The position numbers and the translations under genes were made by a program. From NCBI GenBank assembly GCA_021404685.1, contig QWHC01000012.1, positions 62,001 through 126,000 of the forward strand: a DNA stretch of 64,000 nt, in the 5' to 3' direction. This document shows positions 8,417 through 17,929 of the stretch, piece after piece. How positions within the stretch are numbered: the first letter of the stretch is position 1; every line of letters starts with the position of its first letter. The stretch comes from Chloroflexi bacterium CFX4 (GTDB taxonomy: Bacteria > Chloroflexota > Anaerolineae > Aggregatilineales > UBA2796). Below the pieces are notes generated by a model. That model had not been told where the DNA came from and did not search any database. It worked only from the letters and a program-made list of their open reading frames with translations.

Positions 8417-9419
8417 GGTCTGTCCCTCGCTTTTGCAACAGGCGCTCTACCTGCTCAAATAGTCCTTGTCGGCGCTGTTCCATCGAAAAATGCGTTAGCA
8501 CACGCTCTCGCGCACGCTGCCGCAATGCCTCCTCTGCGCCCGATGCCTGCTGGATGGCTGCCGCCACCGCCTGCGGCGAATTATCCGCCGCATAGAAGCC
8601 GCAGTCGCCCACCACCTCAGGCAGCGAGCCGACGTGCGTCACCACAGGGATGCACCCAGCAAGCATTGCCTCTGCCACGCTCATGCCGAAGCCCTCATGC
8701 AGGCTTGCTTGCACATAAACACTTGCCCGTGCATAGAGCGCCTGCAAGTCTGCATCGCTGAGGTACCCTGTGAAGGTCACATTTGCGCCTGCCGCCGCAC
8801 GTAGCGTCTCAATGCTGTCGTCAAACCACTTGCCTGCCAGCGTAAATTGCAAATCGGGCAGGTAGGTAGCCGCCTGCACGAACGGCAGTAAGCCTTTACG
8901 CAGTAAATTCGTCTGCCCAACACCGCCGACTGTGATTACTAAGCGTGGATCGCGCCGCACACGCGGTATTTCGCGGGCTGGCACACCAAGATATAACGCG
9001 ATTATCTTGCCCGGATGTGCCATGGCGCGCTGGAGAGCTTCATTACGAGCGCTCTCTGAGAAGGCAAGCAATCGGGATGCGTTGTGCGTGATCAGCTTCA
9101 CCACGCGCCACTTGAGCATAGAGCGCTGCGATCCGTAGCCTGCACGTGGCACATTCGCCGTATCGTAGCCGCCAACCACCACAAGCGAAGGCTTGCCGAG
9201 CAGGCGCGCAAACAGCATCGGAAAGAGCGTATGCCAACTGGCAAACCAACCAAAGACCAGATCAGCACGGCGCACAGCACGCCAAGTTGCCGCCACGTTG
9301 ATTAGCCTGCCGCGCACGAACCATTCTTGCACGGCGTAGCGCTCACGCAGCAAGTCCCGATCTACCGCGACGAACGGTTGCAAGGCGTTATGCACGAACA
9401 AAATGCACGGTCGGCTCAT
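8409..9419 (-). CDS. Glycosyltransferase family 4
   Basis: GT-B retaining transferase, 336 residues. The C-terminal lobe has VGGVGQTNLLRKGLLPFV and the E-x7-E motif EGFGMSVAEAMLAG, with VTHVGSLPEVVGDCG after it. The N-terminal lobe (HNALQPFVAVDRDLL, VFGWFASWHTL) is shorter than average. It shares an ATGA overlap (9416-9419) with the upstream gene and 8 bp with the GT39 gene downstream, so translation is probably coupled. It is one of five consecutive or near-consecutive GT4 genes, consistent with a repeat unit of several different sugars. Confidence 0.87.
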   Translation of the reverse strand: MSRPCILFVHNALQPFVAVDRDLLRERYAVQEWFVRGRLINVAATWRAVRRADLVFGWFASWHTLFPMLFARLLGKPSLVVVGGYDTANVPRAGYGSQRSMLKWRVVKLITHNASRLLAFSESARNEALQRAMAHPGKIIALYLGVPAREIPRVRRDPRLVITVGGVGQTNLLRKGLLPFVQAATYLPDLQFTLAGKWFDDSIETLRAAAGANVTFTGYLSDADLQALYARASVYVQASLHEGFGMSVAEAMLAGCIPVVTHVGSLPEVVGDCGFYAADNSPQAVAAAIQQASGAEEALRQRARERVLTHFSMEQRRQGLFEQVERLLQKRGTDHA

Positions 9420-10558
9420 AGCGGCGCTCCAAGCAGGGTTGCTTCATAGCGGCGCAGTGTATGCACAAGATCAAAGCGCTGGGCATGGGCGCGATTCTGC
9501 TCACCCTCCCGCTGAACTGCCGCAAGGTTGCTCAGCCAATCTGTGAGAGCGCTCGCCAGCGCGTCCATCGTCGGTTCAACCAAACGATTAGGTGGCACAG
9601 GCAGCACTTCGGGAAAGCCGCCGACTCGCGTCGCCAAAACTGCCTTGCCGGCTGCCATCGCCTCCACAGCCGCAATGCCAAAGGTTTCGGCACGGCTTGG
9701 TAAAACGACAAATTGTGCGGCGTTGAGCAGGTTCACTACACACTGCGGCGAAACCTTCCCTAAAAAGTGTATCCGCTCTGCCGCACCAAGCGCAGCAGAA
9801 CGCAATACAAGTGTTTGGTGCAATGCACCATCGCCAGCAAGGCGCAGATCAAGATCAGGGATGCTTTGTGCAACCTGTGCAAACGCCTCAATCAGCAGAT
9901 CAACGCCTTTAACCGAGTCCAGCCGACCGAGGTACAACACATACGGGCGCGGATGTGGGAAAGGCGTCTTATCAGCGAAGCGTGCTAGGTCAACGCCGTT
10001 GTAGTGAACAGCGGCACGCGGTGCAATGCTTGGCACAAGCGCGGTCGCTTTAGCGAGCAGATCGGCAGAACAGGCAGTGACGGCATCCGCCTGTGCCAGC
10101 AGTTGGCGGAAGCGCTGCCTTTCGTAGGCGCTGCGGGATGAGTCGCCTAGCACGTCGTGTCCGTGCAGCGAAACGACCAGGCGAAAGGTGTAGCGGCGGC
10201 GCAGCCACAGCACAAAATGCGTCAGGTGTGTGGGAAAATGGAAGTTGACCGTCTGCGGCTGAAAGGTCTGCATCAGACGTGCCAAGCGGCGCAGCGTCAG
10301 CGGATAGTAAAAACAGGCGGCAAGCAGTGCATCCAGCCTGCCGCGCCGTAGATCGGGCAAGTTTGGGCGCAGCATCAGCCAGCGCGTGATCGGCACGCCA
10401 TCGCGCACGTCGTGCGGCGGCAAGCTGCGCGGATAGCGCATGGTCAGGGTGCGGACGGCGTGACCGCGGCTGTGCATGTGCTGCGCCACTTGGTGCGCCA
10501 CGGTCTGCAAGCCGCCGAGGACGGGCGGATAGGACGTGCTGAGGAGGAGGAGGTTCAT
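9416..10558 (-). CDS. Glycosyltransferase family 4
   Basis: GT-B retaining transferase, 380 residues. The N-terminal lobe starts LLLSTSYPPVLGGLQTVAHQ (the glycine loop after the first strand). The C-terminal lobe has YLGRLDSVKGVDLLIEAF, LAGDGALHQ and the E-x7-E motif ETFGIAAVEAMAAGKAVL. It has ATGA-type overlaps at both ends (9416-9419 and 10555-10558), the tightest coupling in the operon. Substrates are unknown. It is a mannosyl-, glucosyl- or similar transferase by family only. Confidence 0.88.
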   Translation of the reverse strand: MNLLLLSTSYPPVLGGLQTVAHQVAQHMHSRGHAVRTLTMRYPRSLPPHDVRDGVPITRWLMLRPNLPDLRRGRLDALLAACFYYPLTLRRLARLMQTFQPQTVNFHFPTHLTHFVLWLRRRYTFRLVVSLHGHDVLGDSSRSAYERQRFRQLLAQADAVTACSADLLAKATALVPSIAPRAAVHYNGVDLARFADKTPFPHPRPYVLYLGRLDSVKGVDLLIEAFAQVAQSIPDLDLRLAGDGALHQTLVLRSAALGAAERIHFLGKVSPQCVVNLLNAAQFVVLPSRAETFGIAAVEAMAAGKAVLATRVGGFPEVLPVPPNRLVEPTMDALASALTDWLSNLAAVQREGEQNRAHAQRFDLVHTLRRYEATLLGAPL

Positions 10559-11736
10559 GCTTCGTGCAGCGCCTCTCGATAGAATGCCTCGCTCAGGTCT
10601 GCCACACGCTCAGCCGTGAATTCCGCCAGCACTTTCTCACGTCCGCGCTCACCCATACGCCGCCGCTTTTCAGGATCGCGCAGCAAGCTGAGTATCGCCT
10701 CTCCCAGTGCCTGTGGATCATTTGGCGGCACCAATATGCCAGTCACACCATCTTCGACTACCTCTGGCAAGCCGCCAACACGAGCCGCCACCACTGGTAA
10801 GCGGAAGCACATTGCCTCTAGGCAAGCGATACCGAACGTTTCGTAGAAGGATGGCTGGACAAACAGTGCCGCACGCGCATACCACGCCGCCATCTCTCGC
10901 CACACCACATGCCCAATCAGCGCGATATTCGCCTCATAGCCTGTCGCTGCGATTTGCGCGCTCAGTTGCTCAGCCGTCATCGAGTTGTGTAATCGCCCGA
11001 CGATGTTGTAGTGTACCTCGGGCAGTTGGCGCGCTACATGCGGCACTGATTCCAGCAAGACAGTGACGCCTTTCTCACGACTCAGCCGACCAACATACAG
11101 CACATCAAGGGCTTGTTGACTGCTAACAAAAGCCCTGTCGCCTTGTTGAACGAAATGTGCCGCCACAGGATTTGGAATCACGCGGATGCGCTCAGGTTGC
11201 CAGCCGAGATCGACAGCCATCTCACGTCCTTGCGCTGCACTCGGCGAGCTGACGGCACCCGCTTGCCGCAAGAAGCGAAATTCCAAGCGACGTGCCAAGC
11301 GCAGATCGAGATGAATAGGCTGGTGTGTGTGTTTTCTGAACACAAATGACTCTCCATGCAAACGCACTACAAACGGAATGTTCAATGAATGCAGAAATAA
11401 GTTGCCCGTCTCGCAGCCTTCGATCAAGTCAGGTGTGCTTGGCAAGCGCTCGACGGCACACCGAATGCTGCGCGACCATTCTAACTCACGGATGACGTGA
11501 AAAAGCGTCTTGCGAAACAAGCCGAGCCGATACAAATACCACGAAAGGTTGCCAAAGGGCGCATGAAAGACCTGTATGCCGTCTAGATGGCTGTGTGCGT
11601 GCTGCGTGCCTTTAGCAATCACGCTGACCTGCCAACCACGCCGTAAAAGCGCCTGACTGAGCGCATAAGTATAGGACGCAATGCCGCCACCATCGCCTGT
11701 GCTGTGAAAATCAATCGCGGTGAAGCAAATGTGCAT
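10555..11736 (-). CDS. Glycosyltransferase family 4
   Basis: GT-B retaining transferase. The N-terminal lobe has CFTAIDFHSTGDGGGIASYT. The C-terminal lobe has YVGRLSREKGVTVLLESV and the E-x7-E motif ETFGIACLEAMCFRLPVV, then ARVGGLPEVVEDGVTGILV. I chose the ATG at 11736 (MHICFTAIDF) over one 42 bp upstream, because the first beta strand begins at once after it. This gives a 26-bp overlap with the upstream GT4 gene. Similarity in layout to the next gene upstream suggests the two arose by duplication. Confidence 0.87.
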   Translation of the reverse strand: MHICFTAIDFHSTGDGGGIASYTYALSQALLRRGWQVSVIAKGTQHAHSHLDGIQVFHAPFGNLSWYLYRLGLFRKTLFHVIRELEWSRSIRCAVERLPSTPDLIEGCETGNLFLHSLNIPFVVRLHGESFVFRKHTHQPIHLDLRLARRLEFRFLRQAGAVSSPSAAQGREMAVDLGWQPERIRVIPNPVAAHFVQQGDRAFVSSQQALDVLYVGRLSREKGVTVLLESVPHVARQLPEVHYNIVGRLHNSMTAEQLSAQIAATGYEANIALIGHVVWREMAAWYARAALFVQPSFYETFGIACLEAMCFRLPVVAARVGGLPEVVEDGVTGILVPPNDPQALGEAILSLLRDPEKRRRMGERGREKVLAEFTAERVADLSEAFYREALHEA

Positions 11737-12910
11737 GTGGCGCGCCAATACTCCGATAAACCGCCAACGATTGTTCAACTTGGCGCGCCACTGTATAGCG
11801 CTCTATGCGCTTTGTGGCAGACGAACTCAGTGTTTGCCACGTCTGTTCGTTCGTTAGTGCGCGCACCAGCGCTTCTGCCAGCGCATCTGTATCAGCCGTT
11901 GGCACCAGTACGCCTGCTTCACCAATCACCTCAGGCAAGGCACCGCTGGTGTAGCCAATAATCGGTATGCCATGCGCCATTGCTTCTAAAGCGACTAAAC
12001 CAAACGATTCGTAATAAGACGGCATGATCAACAAGCGTGCCTGAGCATACCACGCGTTGAGTGCCTCCCGCGGAAGGTTGCCAAGCTGCTGCATAGCCTC
12101 GCCAATGCCAAGCTGTTTGATGAGCATATCTAACGCTGCTTGTGGTTCCGTTGGATGGTTGCCACCGAGTAAGACTAACTGCGCCTGTGGCACGGTTTGC
12201 CGCGCTTTGGCAAAGGCAATCAAGGCATCGCGCACACCCTTGACGGCTTGTAGGCGTCCCACAAACAGCACAAGCGGCGACTCAGGCAGCTCTGTCCGCG
12301 GCACAATCGGTATGGGCAAGCCATGTGGCACGACAGGGATTGTCTCTGCCGGATGCCCTAACTCCTGAGCAATAGTCTGAGCATGTGCCGCAGAAGGCGA
12401 AATAAGTTTTTGGGCGCGCCGCAATGCGAACCGTTGCAAGGTACGAGTCAGGCGCAGCGCAAGGCTCGGTCGCCGGGTGGGTGTGTATTTGGCAAAAATA
12501 TATTCTTCGCCGTGCAAACGGATAATCAAGGGTGCAGCACGCTGGAATGCCAGCGCAAGGCTACCTGTCTCGGTGGACTCGATCAGATCAAAGGCATGTT
12601 GGCGATGCAAACGCAGCACAGCGCGTCCGAGGCGCAGGCTGTTGGCGAGTTCGCGCAGCGGCTGTGCTAGGTGTTGTCCAATTAGCAACATTTTGGACGC
12701 ATACCAATGCAGTTGGTCAGGCTGGACGTACTGAACGCGCACGCCATCAAGCAGGGTATCGCCGCACGCAGTCCGCGAAAGCGCCACCACCTGCACACGA
12801 TGTCCTGACTCGACCAAGCCACATGCCAACGCGTGTGTTGCTGTCGCCACACCACTGTTGATAGGATGACCTGCTTCAAGATAGGTCGGTGTAGCGAAAC
12901 AGAGTTTCAT
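11711..12910 (-). CDS. Glycosyltransferase family 4
   Basis: GT-B retaining transferase of 399 residues. The N-terminal lobe is KLCFATPTYLEAGHPINSGV. The C-terminal lobe has FVGRLQAVKGVRDALIAFA, VLLGGNHPTEPQAALDML and the E-x7-E motif ESFGLVALEAMAHGIPII. The ATG at 12910 gives an exact 4-bp ATGA overlap with the upstream GT2 gene, with GAGG about 12 bases before it. Longer in-frame starts add residues that do not fit the family. Downstream it overlaps the next GT4 by 26 bp. Confidence 0.87.
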   Translation of the reverse strand: MKLCFATPTYLEAGHPINSGVATATHALACGLVESGHRVQVVALSRTACGDTLLDGVRVQYVQPDQLHWYASKMLLIGQHLAQPLRELANSLRLGRAVLRLHRQHAFDLIESTETGSLALAFQRAAPLIIRLHGEEYIFAKYTPTRRPSLALRLTRTLQRFALRRAQKLISPSAAHAQTIAQELGHPAETIPVVPHGLPIPIVPRTELPESPLVLFVGRLQAVKGVRDALIAFAKARQTVPQAQLVLLGGNHPTEPQAALDMLIKQLGIGEAMQQLGNLPREALNAWYAQARLLIMPSYYESFGLVALEAMAHGIPIIGYTSGALPEVIGEAGVLVPTADTDALAEALVRALTNEQTWQTLSSSATKRIERYTVARQVEQSLAVYRSIGAPHAHLLHRD

Positions 12911-13821
12911 CTGCACAGTAGCCTCAAATTCATCCATAATCTGCCCATTTGCTGGCAAACAGCAAGGGCTGATTCACGGCGACCTTCAACCATATGCCAG
13001 CGGCGGTAATGTGCTAGCACTAGGCGCACAGCACGCCGTACATCGCGTCCCATCTCGCGTAGATAGCGGCGGCGCGGCTGTCCAGCGCCGTAATCCAGCA
13101 GCGGCTGCGTCGCGCCATCCCAAAAGAGCCGCTTGGCAAGCCAACGGAACGTCTGGCGCTCTTTTGGCACCCAATGCAGTGCCAATGCCTTAGGGACATA
13201 CCAAATGCGCTCGCCATGCGCGATCAAACGGTTGAAAATATCATTATCTTCGCCGCCAAGCAAGCTCTTGCCCTTATGTCCTAAGTGCGGCTTGAAGCCA
13301 CTTAACGCTAACATAGTAGACCGTTTGAAGGCAGTATTAGTGGTAAGTAAGTAGCCGCCTGCACTTAGCTCATGCGCCGTCTCGCCAAGATCGTAGCTAG
13401 ATAGCAATGTCTCATAACGCTGCGGAAACCATTGCGGACGCGAGCCTTCCCATTCCAAAAGCACTCTACCCAATAAGCAGGCTGCCTCACATTTTGCTAT
13501 AGCCGTTTGGAATGCCTCTAGCCAGCCTATACAAGGCAATGCGTCGTCATCAAGGTAAATAAGCCACCTGCCGCCCGATTCCGCCACCGCACGGTTGCGT
13601 GCATTGGCAATGCCCAAATGCGGTTCCATCACATAGCGCACTTGTGAGAAGGTTGCTACTACACTCGCCGTCTGATCAGTCGAGCCATTATCTACCACCA
13701 AAATCTCGGGCTCTGCCGATAGCTGCACCTGCGCCAAAAGCGCTGTAAGTGTCCGTTTGAGCAAGGCGGCACGATTGCGTGTGCAAATGGCGATGCTCAA
13801 CTCAGGTAATAACTGACTCAT
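12907..13821 (-). CDS. Glycosyltransferase family 2
   Basis: GT-A inverting transferase of 304 residues. The N-terminal nucleotide-binding half reads ELSIAICTRNRAALLKRTL, EILVVDNGSTDQT and GRWLIYLDDDALP (the DDD metal-binding motif). A later GGEDNDIFNRL motif carries the likely catalytic acid. There is no transmembrane helix, so it probably acts on a lipid-linked acceptor at the inner face. It overlaps both neighbours (4 bp and 20 bp), placing it firmly in the operon. Confidence 0.86.
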   Translation of the reverse strand: MSQLLPELSIAICTRNRAALLKRTLTALLAQVQLSAEPEILVVDNGSTDQTASVVATFSQVRYVMEPHLGIANARNRAVAESGGRWLIYLDDDALPCIGWLEAFQTAIAKCEAACLLGRVLLEWEGSRPQWFPQRYETLLSSYDLGETAHELSAGGYLLTTNTAFKRSTMLALSGFKPHLGHKGKSLLGGEDNDIFNRLIAHGERIWYVPKALALHWVPKERQTFRWLAKRLFWDGATQPLLDYGAGQPRRRYLREMGRDVRRAVRLVLAHYRRWHMVEGRRESALAVCQQMGRLWMNLRLLCR

Positions 13822-14983
13822 AAAATGCCTCTAATTGATCACAGACGCGATCAATGGAATAGTACGCTTCGGTGCGCTGACGTGCTGCCGAACCTAAACG
13901 AGTACGTAACGTCGCATCCGAGAGCAAGCGCAGCACTGCCTCTGCAAGTGCTTGTGCATTCTCTGACTCAAAGTACAGCCCAGAGATGCCATTCTCAACT
14001 ACCTCTGCCAAGCCGCCCGCCCCACTGACTACCACTGCCCGTCCGCACGCCATCGCCTCAGCTGCCACCAAGCCGAAACTCTCCCAGCGCGAAGGCACGA
14101 CAACGACTGTTGCGCGCTGATAATGGTCAACCAGCTTTGTGTGTGGCACTTGATCTAGGAAGTGTAACTGCGCGTGATAGCGACTTGATACGCTTAGACG
14201 CAACTGATCACTTGCCCATGATCCATTCGGTTGCTGAACATCAGCACCTGCTAAGTAGACTTGCAAAGATGGAAATGCCGCGTAAAGTGCTGGTAAGGCT
14301 TTACAAAGTATGTCAGCACCTTTCCAATATTCAAGTCTACCGCAAAAAAGCAGGCTCAACGAGTCAGGTTCATGCTTAGGTGGCACGAATTTCTGGCAAT
14401 CTATGCCGTTAGGAATGACCTGATAGTGCGCTACACGCACACCACAGCGCCGACTCTGTTCTGCCACTGCGTGCGAAGGCGCACTGATCGCTTTCGCATA
14501 CTTGAGAAGAGCATTCTCCAAATGCATGTTTAACCAAATACGTGGTGTACGCGGCTGTGGATTAAATCTGATGCCTAGCCGTGTACCTGTGTGTAAACGC
14601 ACTATCAAAGGCAGTCGTGCGAATAGACTGTACAAATATGGCTCAGCGTGCAGCTCTGGACTCTCGATCAATTGTACGGCGTGCTGCACCACGATTTGAC
14701 GTAACATCATGGCTACTGCCAAGCGATAGCCACGCCAAACTGACTGAAAACGCCATAAGAACGGCAGATGGCTAAGACTATAGCGCGGACGCACACGGTA
14801 GACATGGACACCTTCAATCACAGTATATGACTCAGCGCCAAGCGCTTCCGAGAGGATAACAACAGTATGTCCGCGCTGTGCGAGTGTCTGTGCCACAGCC
14901 TGATAATACGTCCCAATGCCGCCGTAGCCAGTCTCAGGCGGATATTCGCGGGTGACGAAGCACAGCGAGAGCCGAGCGCTCAT
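13802..14983 (-). CDS. Glycosyltransferase family 4
   Basis: GT-B retaining transferase of 393 residues. It begins LSLCFVTREYPPETGYGGIG. The C-terminal lobe has FCGRLEYWKGADILCKALPAL and the E-x7-E motif ESFGLVAAEAMACGRAVVV. A 68-bp gap to the CapE-like gene upstream is the largest break within the operon. No convincing terminator or promoter is visible in that gap, so read-through is assumed. It overlaps the following GT2 gene by 20 bp. Confidence 0.87.
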   Translation of the reverse strand: MSARLSLCFVTREYPPETGYGGIGTYYQAVAQTLAQRGHTVVILSEALGAESYTVIEGVHVYRVRPRYSLSHLPFLWRFQSVWRGYRLAVAMMLRQIVVQHAVQLIESPELHAEPYLYSLFARLPLIVRLHTGTRLGIRFNPQPRTPRIWLNMHLENALLKYAKAISAPSHAVAEQSRRCGVRVAHYQVIPNGIDCQKFVPPKHEPDSLSLLFCGRLEYWKGADILCKALPALYAAFPSLQVYLAGADVQQPNGSWASDQLRLSVSSRYHAQLHFLDQVPHTKLVDHYQRATVVVVPSRWESFGLVAAEAMACGRAVVVSGAGGLAEVVENGISGLYFESENAQALAEAVLRLLSDATLRTRLGSAARQRTEAYYSIDRVCDQLEAFYESVIT

Positions 14984-15051
14984 CGGTAATCCTCAGACAT
15001 TAAGTATCCAAGCCGCCGCCCGCCGCACTTGTGAACGCGATTTTCATTGCC

Positions 15052-16095
15052 CTACACCAACAATTCTTCGCTTGGACTACGTTGATCAACAAAAAGATGA
15101 TGGCTGTCTAGGAACTGTGTGAGGGTCGTTACGTCCATAACCACATCTGCGGAGCTATATTCTTTAAGAAGAACAGCATTTAAAGGCGCACCGTTATACA
15201 AACTCGGCAGGCTAGAATGGATCACATAGTAGTGTTCTAAAGTTGTTGTGCGCCAAGCCTCTTCTTCGGAAACCATCACCTCGTGAATTTTTTCGCCCGG
15301 ACGGATACCTACCATGTTGATCATAAGCGGACGGTCGCCAATCAACAGCTTTGCGACATCCAGGATGCGTGCGGAAGGCACACGCGGGACATAAATATCA
15401 CCAGGCTGTGCTGATTGAAGCGCTTCAAAAATCGTATCTACAGCACGATCAAGGCTGAGCAGGAAGCGCGTCATCTCAGCCGAAGTAACGGTTAATGCAT
15501 TGCCTGCACGGATTTGCTCGTGAAAGAGCGGAATAACAGACCCACGTGAAGCAAGCACATTGCCATAGCGAACACAGATGAAGCGCGTCGAACTCTCAAG
15601 GTTTGCGCTAATGAACATACGCTCTTGAAGTGCTTTGGTCATGCCCATCACATTGACAGGTTTACAGGCTTTATCCGTTGAGATTCCGACAACTGTCTCA
15701 ACAGGCAATTGGAAAGCGCGGATAGCTTGCACAATGTTTTGCGCGCCGTTGATGTTCGTTTGAACTGCCTCAAAGGGGGCATATTCACAAGTTGGCACCT
15801 GTTTCAGTGCGGCAGCATTAAAAACAACGTCAACACCTTGCAAGGCACTAAGCACACTTTGAAAATCACGCACGTCGCCTATCTTGAACCGGACAAGCGC
15901 CTCGAATAGCCGCCGCAGTTCAACACTCGGTTCATTTTTATAGCGGGTTTGCATCGCATACTGTTTAGCTTCATCACGCGAAAAAACAATGATGCGTTTG
16001 GGCAGCCCTAAATCACCACGCAACAAGCGGCGCACAAGCACTTTTCCAAGCGACCCTGTTCCACCCGTGATCAGAATAACTTTATCCGTCAGCAT
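15052..16095 (-). CDS. UDP-GlcNAc 4,6-dehydratase/5-epimerase (CapE/WbjB-like)
   Basis: Extended-SDR enzyme of the CapE/WbjB/FlaA1 group, acting on UDP-GlcNAc to make a 4-keto-6-deoxy sugar, with C5 inversion in CapE/WbjB. It has the NAD(P) loop TGGTGSLGKVLVRRLL, NAAALKQVPTCEYAPFEAV and GISTDKACKPVNVMGMTKA. In this last motif the usual catalytic Tyr of YxxxK is Met (MGMTK), the mark of the CapE type rather than PseB. Length (347 aa) fits. It lies next to an RmlD-like reductase (4 bp apart), a pairing known for UDP-L-RhaNAc/UDP-L-QuiNAc synthesis. Local GC is lower than in neighbouring operon genes. Confidence 0.85.
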   Translation of the reverse strand: MLTDKVILITGGTGSLGKVLVRRLLRGDLGLPKRIIVFSRDEAKQYAMQTRYKNEPSVELRRLFEALVRFKIGDVRDFQSVLSALQGVDVVFNAAALKQVPTCEYAPFEAVQTNINGAQNIVQAIRAFQLPVETVVGISTDKACKPVNVMGMTKALQERMFISANLESSTRFICVRYGNVLASRGSVIPLFHEQIRAGNALTVTSAEMTRFLLSLDRAVDTIFEALQSAQPGDIYVPRVPSARILDVAKLLIGDRPLMINMVGIRPGEKIHEVMVSEEEAWRTTTLEHYYVIHSSLPSLYNGAPLNAVLLKEYSSADVVMDVTTLTQFLDSHHLFVDQRSPSEELLV

Positions 16096-16099
16096 GAAA

Positions 16100-16972
16100 T
16101 CACTTGCCTTGATAGTAAACAGAGTCGGCGGCTAATTCGGTCAGCATGGCATCCCAGCTAGGTGCTTTGAAGTTTGTGAGCGCGTAAAAGCGTTTCGCAT
16201 CCAAACTTCGATCAATAACAACGTTGGAGTCGGGTTGAATGTCCACATCAAGATTGAAGACGCCTTTCGCCTGCACTAAAAGATCATATTTGCTAATAGG
16301 CTGCGCCGCAACGTGCCAAAGTCCATCTAGCGTTGGAAAGTCCGTGAGGATATCGCCGATTATTCGAGCAAGCTGAAGGGTTGTAAACCCGCTGAAGATC
16401 GCTTGTGTAAAGCCGCGGATAGTTTTGCCTTGCTGCCCTAAAAACCATTCGATTAATCCATAGTGACTTCCAAGTTCACGCCCAATGATAGACGTGCGGA
16501 GTGTCAAGCAACCATTCGTTGTCACCTCACCAAGATATTTTGATCGCCCGTAGAGGTCTTCCGCATCGGAAACAGAATCCTCTGTGTAGTTGCCTTGCCG
16601 CCCTGAAAAAACACAATCTGTGCTGATATGCACCATGCGTATCCCCATCAAACCACACAAATTCGCCAGGCGATGCGGAAAAAGGGCATTGGTGGCAATA
16701 CTCTTCAGAGCATCTTTAGCCTCAGCATGTTGCTTGATGATGCCAATACAGTTTACTATCGCATCAGGCTTGGCAAGCTGGATCGCACGGACAAGACTGT
16801 CTACATCCTCGGCAAAAACGCCACCGATCAGGGTTGCATTTTTGAAGATTTCAGGATGGTGGTGGGCTTTCTGCATTGCTCTCGTCGTGCCAAAAACCTC
16901 AAAACGTTCGGGAAGTTTCTGCATCAATTTGTGACCCAACATACCCGTAGCACCAAGGACTAGAACACGCAT
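16100..16972 (-). CDS. RmlD-like nucleotide-sugar reductase (SDR)
   Basis: NAD(P)H-dependent SDR of the RmlD/WbvR type, 290 residues. It has the cofactor loop VLGATGMLGHKL, NCIGII, then HISTDCVFSGRQGNYTED and YGRSKYLGE with the catalytic Tyr and Lys. RmlD itself reduces dTDP-4-keto-rhamnose. No rmlA/B/C genes are near, while a CapE-like dehydratase is adjacent. The better guess is therefore reduction of UDP-2-acetamido-4-keto-6-deoxy-hexose, as WbvR does. A 2-epimerase, needed to go on to L-QuiNAc, is not in the window. The specific product is inference. Confidence 0.75.
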   Translation of the reverse strand: MRVLVLGATGMLGHKLMQKLPERFEVFGTTRAMQKAHHHPEIFKNATLIGGVFAEDVDSLVRAIQLAKPDAIVNCIGIIKQHAEAKDALKSIATNALFPHRLANLCGLMGIRMVHISTDCVFSGRQGNYTEDSVSDAEDLYGRSKYLGEVTTNGCLTLRTSIIGRELGSHYGLIEWFLGQQGKTIRGFTQAIFSGFTTLQLARIIGDILTDFPTLDGLWHVAAQPISKYDLLVQAKGVFNLDVDIQPDSNVVIDRSLDAKRFYALTNFKAPSWDAMLTELAADSVYYQGK

Positions 16973-16973
16973 T

Positions 16974-17918
16974 TCAGCTCACCCCACGCTTCAAAGAACG
17001 ATAGACCCGACGCACGCTTGGCGGTGTTAGTTCCTTGAGGTAGTAGACCACTGCTTTTCGGAGTTTCAGATTTGAAGGGTCGTACATAAAACCTCTTAGA
17101 CTTAACCATAGACCTTGCCATGGTCTGCTATGGTAGAAACTAGAGGAAACACTCACCAAATGACCGGCGGCAATAAATTTTTTTCGCAGCATCAGCCTGT
17201 CAAGGATAGTTTTGCAATGTTCTGCAATGACCTGATATTGATAATGGGCTTTTTTCTGTGCATTAAGGCTTGTTGAGGCTTCGTGGATTCTGTAGCAGTA
17301 CAGCGGCTCATCAAGCTGCATAACGTTTTGATCCGGCACAACACCAATGCTGCTAATCCAAAATACCCTATCCTGAGGTCCGTGTAGTCTTCTATCTTCA
17401 CAAAATCCGCCGATTCTTTCCCAAACATGCCGACGCATAACAGGACCCGCGCCCGGTATCCAGTAGCGTAATGCAGCGAATACTTCCCCAAAACGGCTCT
17501 TGTAGGCTTTGTCAAAAATAATACCGCTCTCAGCACCAAAGCGTTCAAAGGCTGTAAAAACCACTTCAATATCAGCATGTGCCTCTAAAACAGAGACTGT
17601 TTTCTCAAAATAGGTTGGGCGCAGAAAATCATCGGCATCTACGAAAACGAGATAACGCCCTAAAGACGCCCTCGCGCCAATGTTCTGGCTTGCAGCAATG
17701 CCGCGATTGATGGCGTTATGAACGACTTTTATACGTGGGTCTGCTCTTTCAGCAACGACGCGGAGAATCTCTGGACTATCGGGCGAGGCGTCATCCACAA
17801 CAATTGCTTCCCAATCGCCGAACGTTTGCTCACATAGGCTTTTCAGGCATTCTCTTAAGAAATGGGCATGATTGTAGCAGGGGATAATAGCAGAAATGGT
17901 AGCAGAATCGTTCATCAC
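16974..17918 (-). CDS. Glycosyltransferase family 2
   Basis: GT-A transferase of 314 residues. The motifs are ATISAIIPCYNHAHFLRECL, EAIVVDDASPDSPE and RYLVFVDADDFLRP (DxD). The C-terminal part (about residues 200-314) is basic and helical. It starts one base after the RmlD-like gene in transcription terms and lies in the lower-GC cassette (26 of 60 G+C in 17161-17220 by hand count). It probably adds a sugar made by, or specific to, this cassette. Confidence 0.85.
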   Translation of the reverse strand: MMNDSATISAIIPCYNHAHFLRECLKSLCEQTFGDWEAIVVDDASPDSPEILRVVAERADPRIKVVHNAINRGIAASQNIGARASLGRYLVFVDADDFLRPTYFEKTVSVLEAHADIEVVFTAFERFGAESGIIFDKAYKSRFGEVFAALRYWIPGAGPVMRRHVWERIGGFCEDRRLHGPQDRVFWISSIGVVPDQNVMQLDEPLYCYRIHEASTSLNAQKKAHYQYQVIAEHCKTILDRLMLRKKFIAAGHLVSVSSSFYHSRPWQGLWLSLRGFMYDPSNLKLRKAVVYYLKELTPPSVRRVYRSLKRGVS

Positions 17919-17929
17919 AGGTCTCCGCC

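Noticed and set aside
14984..15051. Possible promoter or terminator in the 68-bp gap of the polysaccharide operon
   Set aside because: No stem with a T-run and no hexamer pair at proper spacing could be found.
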